64,000 bases of DNA from Oceanipulchritudo sp049975345 (lineage in GTDB: Bacteria > Verrucomicrobiota > Verrucomicrobiia > Opitutales > Oceanipulchritudinaceae): positions 18,235 to 82,234 of the forward strand of contig JBNGDP010000004.1 in assembly GCA_049975345.1 (NCBI GenBank), given 5' to 3'. A program made the translations under genes and the position numbers. Under the pieces are notes generated by a model, which was not told where the DNA came from, did not search any database, and saw only the letters and a list, made by a program, of their open reading frames with translations. Within the stretch, counting starts at the first letter, position 1, and each line of letters opens with the position of its first letter. Shown here piece by piece: positions 43,757 through 52,625 of this stretch.

Positions 43757-46700
43757 GGACTCCGCCTCCGCGAAGGCGGCTTCAATGACTTTTTCCGAGA
43801 CCTTGCCCGCGGTCCCGAGTTCCTGCGCGAAGACCTGCACCTTGAATTCCTCAAGCAGCCAGCGCAGGCGGCGCCTGGTTGGGGCGGGGCATTTCAGGGC
43901 CTGGTAGCGGCGGATGTATTTCAGGAGGGGCCCGGCCTTTTCCGCGTCCTTGGCCGGGTTCTGCCGGGCCCGCCGGATGCGGAGGGCCAGCGCCTCCAGA
44001 TAGCGCGGGTAGTGAAAAAGTTGCGACAGGGAGAGCTGGCGGAGAAACCGCGGATGCAGAAGGGCATCGAGTTCGGCGGTCCAGGGCTGGCCAGCGCCGG
44101 CAATTTCCAGCACCTTTCCGCGCTTTTGCAGGACGGACTCCAGCAGGTCCACGTAGCGGGGAACCAGTCCCTTCATTTCGCGGCGGGCGCCTTCCACCAC
44201 GGTGTTCAGCTTTCCGGGATCGAGTGGGAGGGCGTCCCGGCAGGATAACAGGTGGGCACGGACCAGGGCGAAGGAGTCGGAGAGCAGGGCCCCGGATTCC
44301 ATGAGGAATGAATACCCGAGGGCAACCCGCTTGATTTCGCCCGCAAGGTCGCGCTGCAACCAGGCGAAATCCTTTGCCAGGGCTTCCCCGCACAGGGCCG
44401 TGAAGCCGGCCCGCGTCGCCGCGCCGGCCGCCTCCGGGGTGGGGAAAAGCTTCAGGCGGACCTTTCCTTCCGTTGCCTGCAGTCCGGGCCAGGCCTTCAC
44501 GGGAAGCCCCGCAAGGTCGCCAAGGTGCAGCTCGTGGGGCAACCGGGGAAGGTTGGCCGGATGCACCTCGCTCATCTCATACCGGCGACAACCGTCCTTC
44601 CATACCTTCAGTTTGCCGCGTCCCTCCCCCTTGTCGAATCCGGCGCGGACCGCCTCGGCGTACTGGCGGCGCACCTTTTCCCAGTCGCGCCCGGAGGCGA
44701 TCGTCCGCTTCTCCCGGTCAACCAGTTCCAGGCGCGGGAGCAGATACTCCGGAACAGCCTCCGAGGACCAGTCCTTCGGCCCGGCACGCACGCCCTTCAT
44801 CTCCCACAGCAGCCTTGTCAACTGTTCGACAAGGGAACCGCTCCCCGGGGAAACCCTCAGCGCCAACTCCGCGGTCAGGTCGGAGAGCGGGAACAACCGC
44901 TTGCGGATTTCCTTGGGCAGGCCGCGCAGGAGGCATTCGATCCGCTGGCGGATATATCCGGGAACGGCCCAGTCGATGGACTCCGGATCCACCGACTCGA
45001 ACTGCTCGACGGGAATCCGCAGCGTCGCGCCGTCGTCCTCCTCGCCGGGCCTGTAGGCGTAGGCAAGGTTGATCCGGACACCCTCCAGTTCGGTTGTATC
45101 GGGAAATTGCGACAAATCATCCCCTTCCTCCGCGGAGGGCAAAAGGTCCGCCTCGGCGGCAAAGAGGAAATCGGGCTTTCCACCGTGCCGGTCGCGGATG
45201 AAAGCCTTCAGGTCGCCAAGGGATCCGACGTTCCGGAGGCGGGAAGCATAGAAGTCGTACAGCCTCTCGTCGAGTGCCCATGTGGAGCCGAGACGCAGGC
45301 GCGTCTGCCGCTCGCGGATCTCCTCCAGCAGCTTCCGGTTCGCCTCCTCAAAGGGCAGCCGGGTCTGCAGGCGCCCCTCCACCAGCGCCTCCCGGATGAA
45401 GATTTCCGTCGCTTCGCGGGGGTTCACCTTCAGGTAAGCGGTCCGCCTGGAGGCCACTTCCAGGCCGTGGAGAAGGATCCGCTCGCGCGCCATGACGCGC
45501 TCCCCCTTCTCATCGTAAACGGGATCTGTGTATTTATGATTCAGTACATGTTCACCAACCCGCAGGATCCATTGCGGGTCGATGCGCGCCACGGTGCGGG
45601 CGTAGAGGCGGGTCGTCTCCATGAACTCCGCGCAGAGGATCCACCTGGCGCCCCTCGACTGCGGACCGTCCGCCGCGGGGCCGCCTTTGGCGCCCCCACC
45701 CTTTTTTCTCCTTTCCATCTTTGTGAAAAGGCCGGAACCGGGAAAGATCATGACCTTGCGGTTGCGGGTCGCCCGGTAATGGTTGGTCTCCTCCATCTGG
45801 GCAACCCCCGAAAGCAGGCCGCTGAGCAGGGCGCGGTGCACCTGCTCGTACTCCGCCGGTTCACCGTTCTCACGGAACATGCTGATCTCCTTGAGGGTCC
45901 GCTCCAGCTGGGCGTGAATATCGCGCCATTCCCGCATACGCAGATAGGAAAGGTAGTGCGCCTTGCAGAATTTGCGCAGCTGGTTCTGGCTCAGCCGTTC
46001 CATCTCGTCGTGGTAGGCGTTCCAGATGTTCAACAGGGTGAGGAAATCCGATTCCGGATGGCGGAACTTCGCGTGCATCTGGTCGGCCGCCTTCGAGGAA
46101 TCCATCGGGCGTTCCCGCGGATCCTGGATGCTTAGTCCGGCGGCGATGACAAGGACCTCGTGGACGCATCCCTCCCGGTTCGCCTCCAATAGCATCCGTC
46201 CGACGGTCGGATCCACGGGCAGGTGCGACAGCTTCCTTCCCAGCGGGGTCAACCGGAGATCGGGATCGAGGGCCCCCAACTGTACCAGCAGTTCGTACCC
46301 GGCGCGGATCGCCCGTTCACCCGGCGGGTTGATGAAGGGAAAGGTGCGGATTTCCCCGATCCGGAAGGCGATCATGCGCAGAATCACATCAGCCAGGTTG
46401 CAGCGGAGGATCTCGGGCGTCCCGTACTCGGCGCGGCTTTTGAAATCCTGTTCACTGTAGAGACGAACGCACACCCCCTCGCTCAGGCGGCCCGCACGCC
46501 CCTTTCGCTGGTTGGCGGAGCTTTGCGGGATTTTCTCGATGGGCAGGCGTCGGGTGTGCGTTCCCGCGCTGTAGCGGCTGATCCGGGCCAGACCGCTGTC
46601 GATCACAAACCGGATTCCCGGAATGGTGATGGAGGTCTCCGCGATGTTGGTGGATAGAATCAGCTTCCGGAACCGGCTGGGTTGAAAGATGCGGTCCTGT

Positions 46701-47512
46701 TCGGCCCCGGAGAGGCGCCCGAACAAGGGAAGGATTTCCAGGCGCGAATGACCCCGTTTTTCCAACATGTCGCGGACCTCGCGGATGTCCTTTTCCCCGG
46801 GAAGGAAGACAAGGATGTCGCCCGGACGGTTCAGCAGCAGGATATCCTCGATGGAACGCACCACCCCGTCGACATAGGTCATCTCCCCGCTGTCCTCCAA
46901 CAATTCGTCGATCGGGGAATAGCGCGTTTCCACCGGATACAGCCGTCCGCTGACCTCGATCACCGGGGCGTTCCCGAAGGCCTTCGAGAAGGCTTCCGTG
47001 TCGATGGTCGCGGAGGTGATCACGACTTTCAGGTCTCCACGCCGCTGCAGCAGCTGCTTGAGGTATCCCAGCAGGAAATCGATGTTCAGGCTGCGCTCGT
47101 GCGCCTCGTCGACGATGATCACGCTGTACTGGCTCATCTCCGGATCGCCCTGCAGCTCCGTCAGCAGCATCCCGTCGGTCATCACCTTGATCACGGTCTC
47201 CGGCCGGGTCTTGTCGGTGAAGCGGATTTTCGCCCCGACCTCGCAGCCCCAGACCACGCCCAGCTCCTCGGCGATCCGGCGGGAGATCGAGAGTGCGGCC
47301 ACCCGGCGCGGCTGGGTGCAGGCGATCTTTCCACGCTCCGCCAAGCCCGCCTCGAGGCACATCTTGGGTATCTGGGTCGTCTTTCCCGAGCCGGTTTCCC
47401 CGGCAATCACCACCACCGGATGAGATTTGAGCAGCTCCATAATCGCCCGGCGGTGCGCCACGATCGGCAACTCCTCCGGATAGCGGATCCTCAACTGCTC
47501 TATTCCATTCAT
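43724..47512 (-). CDS. hrpA: ATP-dependent RNA helicase HrpA
   Basis: 1262 aa from ATG 47512 (MNGIEQLRIRYPEELPI); the frame is open 48 bases further. DEAH helicase core: Walker A AGETGSGKTTQ, TQPRRVAA, DEAH, TSATID, IAETSITIPGIRFVIDSGLA, and QRKGRAGR. It is followed by HA2/OB-fold domains and the long DUF3418 C-terminal part typical of HrpA (about 1280-1300 aa in E. coli). HrpA rescues stalled ribosomes in E. coli. Length and order match. Its 3' end overlaps rlmB by 33 bases. A palindromic repeat lies between it and dnaE. Confidence 0.92.
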   Translation of the reverse strand: MNGIEQLRIRYPEELPIVAHRRAIMELLKSHPVVVIAGETGSGKTTQIPKMCLEAGLAERGKIACTQPRRVAALSISRRIAEELGVVWGCEVGAKIRFTDKTRPETVIKVMTDGMLLTELQGDPEMSQYSVIIVDEAHERSLNIDFLLGYLKQLLQRRGDLKVVITSATIDTEAFSKAFGNAPVIEVSGRLYPVETRYSPIDELLEDSGEMTYVDGVVRSIEDILLLNRPGDILVFLPGEKDIREVRDMLEKRGHSRLEILPLFGRLSGAEQDRIFQPSRFRKLILSTNIAETSITIPGIRFVIDSGLARISRYSAGTHTRRLPIEKIPQSSANQRKGRAGRLSEGVCVRLYSEQDFKSRAEYGTPEILRCNLADVILRMIAFRIGEIRTFPFINPPGERAIRAGYELLVQLGALDPDLRLTPLGRKLSHLPVDPTVGRMLLEANREGCVHEVLVIAAGLSIQDPRERPMDSSKAADQMHAKFRHPESDFLTLLNIWNAYHDEMERLSQNQLRKFCKAHYLSYLRMREWRDIHAQLERTLKEISMFRENGEPAEYEQVHRALLSGLLSGVAQMEETNHYRATRNRKVMIFPGSGLFTKMERRKKGGGAKGGPAADGPQSRGARWILCAEFMETTRLYARTVARIDPQWILRVGEHVLNHKYTDPVYDEKGERVMARERILLHGLEVASRRTAYLKVNPREATEIFIREALVEGRLQTRLPFEEANRKLLEEIRERQTRLRLGSTWALDERLYDFYASRLRNVGSLGDLKAFIRDRHGGKPDFLFAAEADLLPSAEEGDDLSQFPDTTELEGVRINLAYAYRPGEEDDGATLRIPVEQFESVDPESIDWAVPGYIRQRIECLLRGLPKEIRKRLFPLSDLTAELALRVSPGSGSLVEQLTRLLWEMKGVRAGPKDWSSEAVPEYLLPRLELVDREKRTIASGRDWEKVRRQYAEAVRAGFDKGEGRGKLKVWKDGCRRYEMSEVHPANLPRLPHELHLGDLAGLPVKAWPGLQATEGKVRLKLFPTPEAAGAATRAGFTALCGEALAKDFAWLQRDLAGEIKRVALGYSFLMESGALLSDSFALVRAHLLSCRDALPLDPGKLNTVVEGARREMKGLVPRYVDLLESVLQKRGKVLEIAGAGQPWTAELDALLHPRFLRQLSLSQLFHYPRYLEALALRIRRARQNPAKDAEKAGPLLKYIRRYQALKCPAPTRRRLRWLLEEFKVQVFAQELGTAGKVSEKVIEAAFAEAESSGKAQRVEGQ

Positions 47513-47546
47513 GAAAACGACCAGCCTAGAGCACCTCCCTTGCCCG

Positions 47547-47650
47547 AGTCGAGCGCACACCTTCGAGTTGTCCTTTCACGGACGAAGACCCGCGCTGGTG
47601 ACAGTCTTCGCGCGTAAACGCGCTACTCGAAGATAAACGCGCTACTCGGA
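47547..47650. repeat. dispersed palindromic repeat, copy B
   Basis: Copy of 22200-22303, sharing the core CACGGACGAAGACCCGCGC (47577-47595). Its hairpin is GCGCGT-AA-ACGCGC (47610-47623); relative to copy A both arms have changed so that pairing is kept. TAAACGCGCTACTCG is directly duplicated at 47615-47629 and 47633-47647. The dnaE stop codon and its last nine codons (SPSSAFIFE) lie inside the element. Confidence 0.78.
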
Positions 47651-50600
47651 CTTGAAGCGGCGATTGATCCCACCACCGTGAGGCTCAGTCCGCTTTGCGT
47701 TTCGTCCCACTCGACGTGCACGCGCAGGCGGGCCGCGCGGGCCTGCGACAGCTCCCATCCGAAGCGCCGGTAGGTGTCCGGAAACAGGACGGTCTCTGCA
47801 ATACCGGTCTCGTCGGCCAGGGAAAGGAACTTCATCAGCCCGCCCTGGAGGGTGCGGTGCAGGCGGTGGCAAACCTGGATGCCGGCGATTTCCACTTCCC
47901 GGCCAACGCATGACGCCAGATCGGTGATGGGCACCGTGCCCCGCCGGTCGACCCCGTCCATCCACGCCTCGAAGGGGCTCATGGAAACGGGAAATCCCAG
48001 CAGCTCCGTTTCCGCCTCCGCCATCTCCGGGCGCTCCATTTGCCGGAAATCCGCCGCCTTCACCCGATCCGTGGCTTGGAACAGCTCCGGCCCCGTTTCC
48101 GCACCTCGTGCGTTCCTCCCCCCCTGACCCGCCCGCCAGAAGGCCTCATGGCGGTTGGGAAAGAAACCGCGCAGGGCCCCCGCGCGCGCCAGTACGGCTG
48201 CATCCGCCGCCTCGGGCCGCGTCCTGCGGACAAAATCCCCCCAGCCCGCGAAGGGTCCGACCGCCCGCGCCCGGCTCCACCGCTCCAGAAAGCCCGAACC
48301 CAGGCCCTTGATCTGCCAGAGGGGAATGCGGACCCGCCCGCCCTCCACCGCGAAGGCCCCGCCCGGATGCCGCACGTCCGGCAGCTCGAAGGATCCCCCA
48401 TGTCGCAGTATTTCCATTACATACACCAGCGGGGCGTAGAATCCACGCCGGTTGTTCAGGACCGCGGCGAGAAAATGCACCGGCCAGTGGAACTTGAGCC
48501 AGCAGGCCTGGAAGGCCTCGATGGCATACGCCGCCCCGTGCGCCTTGTTGAACATGAATCCCGAGAAGTCCCGCAGCTCGCGCCAGACCGGGTCGATCTC
48601 CTCCTCCCGGCGCCCCTTGCGCCGCGCGCAGGCGCGGAAGACCGCCTCGAGCTCCTCCATCGCCTCGTCATCGGATTTCTTGATGAGGATGCGGCGCAGC
48701 AGGTCGGCCGTTCCGAAGTCCATTCCCGCGAATCGGTTCGCCACGAGCAGGATGTGTTCCTCATAGATCATCAACCCGTAGCTGTCGCGCAGCACCTCCT
48801 CCAGCACCGGATGGATGTACTGCGGCGCCTCCAGACCGAGGTAGCGCCGGGCGAACTTTGTCTTCTTGTCCTCGTTGGCCGCCCCGGGACGGATCACCGA
48901 GACGGTCGCCACCAGGCAGTCCACATCCGCGCAGCGGCACAATTTCAACAGGCTCGTCATGGCCGGCGACTCGATGTGGAAGACCCCCCGCGCCTCCCCC
49001 CTTTGTATCCAATCATAAATACGCCTGTCGGCAAAATCCAGCCCCGCAAAGGGGGACGAGGGACCAGGGACAAGGGACAAGGGACTAGAGTCATCTACAT
49101 CAGAAAATCCCTCGTCCTTCGTCCTTCGTCCTTCGTCCCTCGTCCTTTGACCTTTGTCCTTTGTCCTTCGTCCTTTGTCCCTTGTCAGGTTTTTGCAACA
49201 ATCGCGGATGACGCTGAGGCCGGCCTGCCCGAGCAGGTCCAGCTTCAAGAGGCCGAGGTCCTCGATGGGATCCATGGACATCTGGGTCATGGAGAAGCCC
49301 TTTGCGCTGCCGCCCACCGGGGTGAAGCGGTCCAGCGGACGGTCGGCGATGACCATCCCGCAGGGGTGCATCATCGGGTGGCGCGGCAGGCCGTGCAGAT
49401 CCACGGCTCGCTCCACCGCCTCACGGAAGCGTTCGTCCGCCCAGGCGCCCTTCGCCTCCACATAGCCGTCGCGGTCGTCGAGGAACTTGCGCAGGGAACC
49501 GTGGGGGAGCCGCTTGCTCCATGCGTGCGCCTCGTGGGCGGGCACGCCCATGGCCTTGGCCACCTCCGCCACGGAGGCCCGCCCCTTGAAGTGCGCGAAG
49601 CCGCCGATCATCGCCACCCTGTCCAGTCCGTGGCGCTCGTACAGCCAGGCCATGATCTCGTCGCGCCGGTCCCAGGGCAGGTCCAGGTCGATGTCCGGCA
49701 ATTTGCTGTGCCGCATCCGCTCCCGGTTGAGGAAGCGTTCGAAGCGCAGCCCGAAGCGGAAGGGGCAGACGTTGGCCACCCCGAGGGCGTAGCAGATGAG
49801 GCTGCCCGCCGCGCTCCCCCGCGCCAGGATCGGGATCTCCCGTCGCGCGCACTCGTCCACCACCTCTGCGAAGACGAGGAAGTACCCGGCGTATCCGGTT
49901 TCCGCTACAATCGCCAGCTCCCGACGCAGGCGTTCCAGCAGACGGGCGCGGGTCGGCTTTTCCGGCCACGGATACACCGGCCCGTAGCGCTTCACGATGC
50001 CGCGCAGGCAGCGCCGGGCCAGCAGCCGGTTCTGGAGCGACTTTTCCGCGGCTTCCTCCGCCTCGCCGGCCCCGCTGCGCACCAGCGGGTTGGGCAGGCA
50101 CAGCCGCCCGTAGGTGAAATCAAAGGCGCAGGCCTCCGCGAAGGCCCTTGTCCGCTCCAGCACTTCCGGTACCCGCGCAAAGCGTTCCCGCAGTTCCCGT
50201 GCGGGGAGCAGGCCGTAGTCCCCTTTGGGAAGCTTGTCCGGGTGCGGCTGGCCGATCCGGGTCAGCGTCCCCATCGCCTGCAACAGCTCCAGCAGGCGCG
50301 CGCCCTTTGGTCCGGGAGCATGCCGGGCTCCGCTCATCACCACCCAACGGTCCCAGCCGCGCCGGCTCCATTCACTGTAAATCCGGCGCTGCAGCAGCCG
50401 CTCCGCGGGATTGTGCCAGCACAGCTCCAGCCAGAGATTGTCCCAGCCCTTCGCCTCCAGCTGCTCCCACACGCCGCGCCAGCGCGGGTACGCCCCGATC
50501 CGCCCGCCGTATGTGTGCTCCACCCGCAGGGGACAGCTGATCCAGATGCCGCCGGCCGCCTCCGCCTGCAGCGCCTCCACCCCCTCCGGTTCCACTTCCC

Positions 50601-50892
50601 CCCCGCTGGCCCCGCTTACCATGCGGCAGATGGCCGCGTAGCCGCGCTGGTCCCGCGCCGTGAACTGCAGCCAGCCTGGCGCAAAGTCCCGCATCCGCAT
50701 CCGGCAGCCCAGCACCATCCGCAGCCCCGCCCGGTCGCAGGACTGCGAAAATTCCACCCCGCCCCAAAAGCCGCCCAGGTCCGTCAGCCCGGCACCCGTG
50801 TAGCCCGCCGCGCGCACCGCCTCCACCAGCCCCTCCACGGTCCAGGCCACCCCGTAGAAACTGTAGCCACTGAAATTTCCGAGCGCAAACAC
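47623..50892 (-). CDS. DNA polymerase III alpha-like, error-prone DnaE2/ImuC-type
   Basis: 1089 aa from GTG 50892. The order follows family C polymerases: PHP-like N-terminus, palm (GSAAGSLICYALGV, PDIDLDLPWDRRDE with catalytic Asp), fingers, PHP-distal duplex-binding (IEDLGLLKLDLLGQAGLSVI), FNKAHGAAYAIEAFQACWLK and a C-terminal OB fold. The PHP metal site is eroded: where active relatives have His-x-His-Ser and TDH, this has NFSGYSFYG and LTDLGGFWG. Size and the short C-terminus resemble DnaE2/ImuC rather than the replicative DnaE1. A 7-bp array inserts about 45 residues (TRDKGRRTKDKGQRTRDEGR...) before SPFAGLDFADRRIYDWIQRG. No imuA/imuB neighbours. Preceded by a palindromic operator. Confidence 0.8.
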   Translation of the reverse strand: MFALGNFSGYSFYGVAWTVEGLVEAVRAAGYTGAGLTDLGGFWGGVEFSQSCDRAGLRMVLGCRMRMRDFAPGWLQFTARDQRGYAAICRMVSGASGGEVEPEGVEALQAEAAGGIWISCPLRVEHTYGGRIGAYPRWRGVWEQLEAKGWDNLWLELCWHNPAERLLQRRIYSEWSRRGWDRWVVMSGARHAPGPKGARLLELLQAMGTLTRIGQPHPDKLPKGDYGLLPARELRERFARVPEVLERTRAFAEACAFDFTYGRLCLPNPLVRSGAGEAEEAAEKSLQNRLLARRCLRGIVKRYGPVYPWPEKPTRARLLERLRRELAIVAETGYAGYFLVFAEVVDECARREIPILARGSAAGSLICYALGVANVCPFRFGLRFERFLNRERMRHSKLPDIDLDLPWDRRDEIMAWLYERHGLDRVAMIGGFAHFKGRASVAEVAKAMGVPAHEAHAWSKRLPHGSLRKFLDDRDGYVEAKGAWADERFREAVERAVDLHGLPRHPMMHPCGMVIADRPLDRFTPVGGSAKGFSMTQMSMDPIEDLGLLKLDLLGQAGLSVIRDCCKNLTRDKGRRTKDKGQRTRDEGRRTKDEGFSDVDDSSPLSLVPGPSSPFAGLDFADRRIYDWIQRGEARGVFHIESPAMTSLLKLCRCADVDCLVATVSVIRPGAANEDKKTKFARRYLGLEAPQYIHPVLEEVLRDSYGLMIYEEHILLVANRFAGMDFGTADLLRRILIKKSDDEAMEELEAVFRACARRKGRREEEIDPVWRELRDFSGFMFNKAHGAAYAIEAFQACWLKFHWPVHFLAAVLNNRRGFYAPLVYVMEILRHGGSFELPDVRHPGGAFAVEGGRVRIPLWQIKGLGSGFLERWSRARAVGPFAGWGDFVRRTRPEAADAAVLARAGALRGFFPNRHEAFWRAGQGGRNARGAETGPELFQATDRVKAADFRQMERPEMAEAETELLGFPVSMSPFEAWMDGVDRRGTVPITDLASCVGREVEIAGIQVCHRLHRTLQGGLMKFLSLADETGIAETVLFPDTYRRFGWELSQARAARLRVHVEWDETQSGLSLTVVGSIAASSPSSAFIFE
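49051..49187. repeat. 7-bp array with inverted arms inside dnaE
   Basis: Left arm 49053-49088: GGACGAG, GGACCAG, GGACAAG, GGACAAG, GGACTAG. Right arm 49109-49186: CTCGTCC, TTCGTCC x3, CTCGTCC, TTTGACC, TTTGTCC x2, TTCGTCC, TTTGTCC, CTTGTC. The arms are complementary, 20 bases apart. The array is in frame and encodes the low-complexity Lys/Arg/Asp/Gly insert in the polymerase. It is the largest array in the window. Confidence 0.88.
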
Positions 50893-50901
50893 AAGGAAAT
50901 C

Positions 50902-50929
50902 AGAATAGTGAACATATTTTCACTATCAA
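50902..50929 (-). promoter_or_regulatory. promoter with overlapping palindromic operator upstream of dnaE2-like gene
   Basis: Read on the minus strand: -35 TTGATA (50924-50929), 16-base spacer, -10 TATTCT (50902-50907). The perfect palindrome ATAGTGAA-N6-TTCACTAT (50905-50926) covers the spacer and overlaps both hexamers, so a bound repressor would block RNA polymerase. The predicted transcription start is about 50895, only three bases before the GTG start, so the mRNA may be (nearly) leaderless. The motif is not the TGTTC-N4-GAACA LexA site reported for Verrucomicrobium. Confidence 0.6.
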
Positions 50930-50974
50930 GCCCGGTTTTTGGTTTTTCCAGAAGTGAAGAAGGGGTCAGCCCCC

Positions 50975-52582
50975 TCACCGCAGCACCTGCCAGCGGGTAT
51001 CGACGGGGGTGGGCATCTTCCTGGGATGATCGAGGGTGTAGTGGAGGCCGCGGCTTTCCTTGCGCTGGAGGGCGCAGGTGATGACCATCTCAGCCACTTC
51101 AACGAGATTGCGCAGCTCGAGGAGGGCGGGTTCGACCTTGAAATTCCAATAGTACTCGTGGATCTCGCGCCGGAGATTCTGGATGCGGGTCCTTGCGCGC
51201 TCGAGCCGCTTGGTGGTGCGGACGATGCCGACATAGTCCCAGAGGGTGCGCTTGAGCTCGTCAAGGTTGTGGCTGAGGATGACCCGCTCGTCGCTGTCCT
51301 GCAGGTTGCCATCGACCCAGTCGGGCAAGGCGACCTCCGGGAAGGAGCGGTCGTCGAGAAATTCCGTCACCTTGGCGGCGCCGCGATGGGCCATGACGAC
51401 CGCTTCGAGGAGGCTGTTGCTGGCCAGGCGGTTGGCCCCATGCAGGCCCGTGCAGGCCACCTCGCCGCAGGCGTAGAGGCCGGTCATCCCGGTCTCGGCA
51501 TCGAGGTTGGTGCGCACCCCGCCGCACAGGTAGTGCATGGCGGGCACGACGGGAATCGGGTCCTTTGCCATGTCGATGCCTTCGTGCAGGCAGCGCTCAT
51601 GGATGTGGGGAAAGCGCTCCCGCAGGAAATCGGTCGACTTGTGGGAGATATCGAGCCAGACGTGCCGCGCCCCGGATTTCTTCATCTCGCTGTCAATGGC
51701 CCGGGCCACGACATCGCGCGGGGCGAGGTCCTTGCGCTCGTCGTATTCGGCCATGAAAGCGTTGCCGGCCAGGTTGCGCAGGATTCCCCCCTCACCGCGC
51801 ACCGCCTCGCTGATGAGGAAGCGGTCGTCGGAGGAGCAGTACAACGCCGTCGGGTGGAACTGGATAAACTCCATGTTGCGGATTTCGGCCCCGGCCCGGA
51901 AGGCCATGGCGATGCCATCCCCCGTGGCGATGGAGGGATTGGTGGTGTACAGGTAGACCTGACCGATTCCGCCGGTGCAGAGCATGACCACCGGCGCGGC
52001 GTAGGTGTCGACCTTCTGCAGACGGGTATCAAAGCCATACAGGCCGAGAATACGTGTCTCGCCGGTTTCCACGGAATGCCCGGTGAAGGCCAGCTTCCGG
52101 TTGGTGATGAGGTCGATCGCCAGCACATGCTCGAGCAGGGTGATCCGTTCATGCGTATCCACCGCATGCAGGAGGGCCTCCTCGATGGCCTTGCCGGTCA
52201 GGTCCTTGACATGCAGGATGCGGCGTTTGGAGTGGCCGCCCTCCTTGTGCAGGGAGACGCGCCCGTCATCGAGTTGTGAAAAGGCCACCCCCAGGTCGGC
52301 CAGCTCCTGGATCCGCGCGGGGCCTTCGGCGATGATCGTCCGCACGGCCTCCTCGTTGCATAAGCCATCGCCTGCCCGGAGGGTGTCCTGGACATGGAGC
52401 TCGAAGTCATCGGTCTTGGAGGTGACCGCGGCGATTCCTCCCTGTGCGTAGTTGGTGTTGCTCTCGGCACGCTCCTTTTTTGTCAGGATGCAGACGCGGT
52501 ATCCGGCATCCGCGACCTTACGGGCAAAGCTCAGGCCGGCGATTCCGCTGCCCACCACCAGAACGTCATAGGACCGTACCAT
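50975..52582 (-). CDS. nadB: L-aspartate oxidase
   Basis: 535 aa. FAD-binding N-terminus SYDVLVVGSGIAGLSFARKV, then NTNYAQGGIAAV (flavin/active-site region), HKEGGHSKRRILH, ATGDGIAMAFRAGAEIRNME with FIQFHPTALY, GEGGILRNL, and ACGEVACTGLHGANRLASNS. The C-terminal helical domain follows. NadB oxidises L-aspartate to iminoaspartate, the first step of NAD synthesis with NadA; no nadA is in the window. It lies upstream of dnaE on the same strand, with the dnaE promoter between. panC follows 43 bases upstream on the same strand. Confidence 0.95.
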   Translation of the reverse strand: MVRSYDVLVVGSGIAGLSFARKVADAGYRVCILTKKERAESNTNYAQGGIAAVTSKTDDFELHVQDTLRAGDGLCNEEAVRTIIAEGPARIQELADLGVAFSQLDDGRVSLHKEGGHSKRRILHVKDLTGKAIEEALLHAVDTHERITLLEHVLAIDLITNRKLAFTGHSVETGETRILGLYGFDTRLQKVDTYAAPVVMLCTGGIGQVYLYTTNPSIATGDGIAMAFRAGAEIRNMEFIQFHPTALYCSSDDRFLISEAVRGEGGILRNLAGNAFMAEYDERKDLAPRDVVARAIDSEMKKSGARHVWLDISHKSTDFLRERFPHIHERCLHEGIDMAKDPIPVVPAMHYLCGGVRTNLDAETGMTGLYACGEVACTGLHGANRLASNSLLEAVVMAHRGAAKVTEFLDDRSFPEVALPDWVDGNLQDSDERVILSHNLDELKRTLWDYVGIVRTTKRLERARTRIQNLRREIHEYYWNFKVEPALLELRNLVEVAEMVITCALQRKESRGLHYTLDHPRKMPTPVDTRWQVLR

Positions 52583-52625
52583 GAACCGAAGCTAAGCGGT
52601 AACCGAATGGCTGGCAAGCCCTTCG

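Noticed and set aside
50902..50929. canonical Verrucomicrobium-type LexA box
   Set aside because: TGTTC-N4-GAACA is not present; the palindrome is a different sequence.
48040..51081. 1013-aa plus-strand frame opposite dnaE
   Set aside because: Shadow of the polymerase gene; no family sequence.
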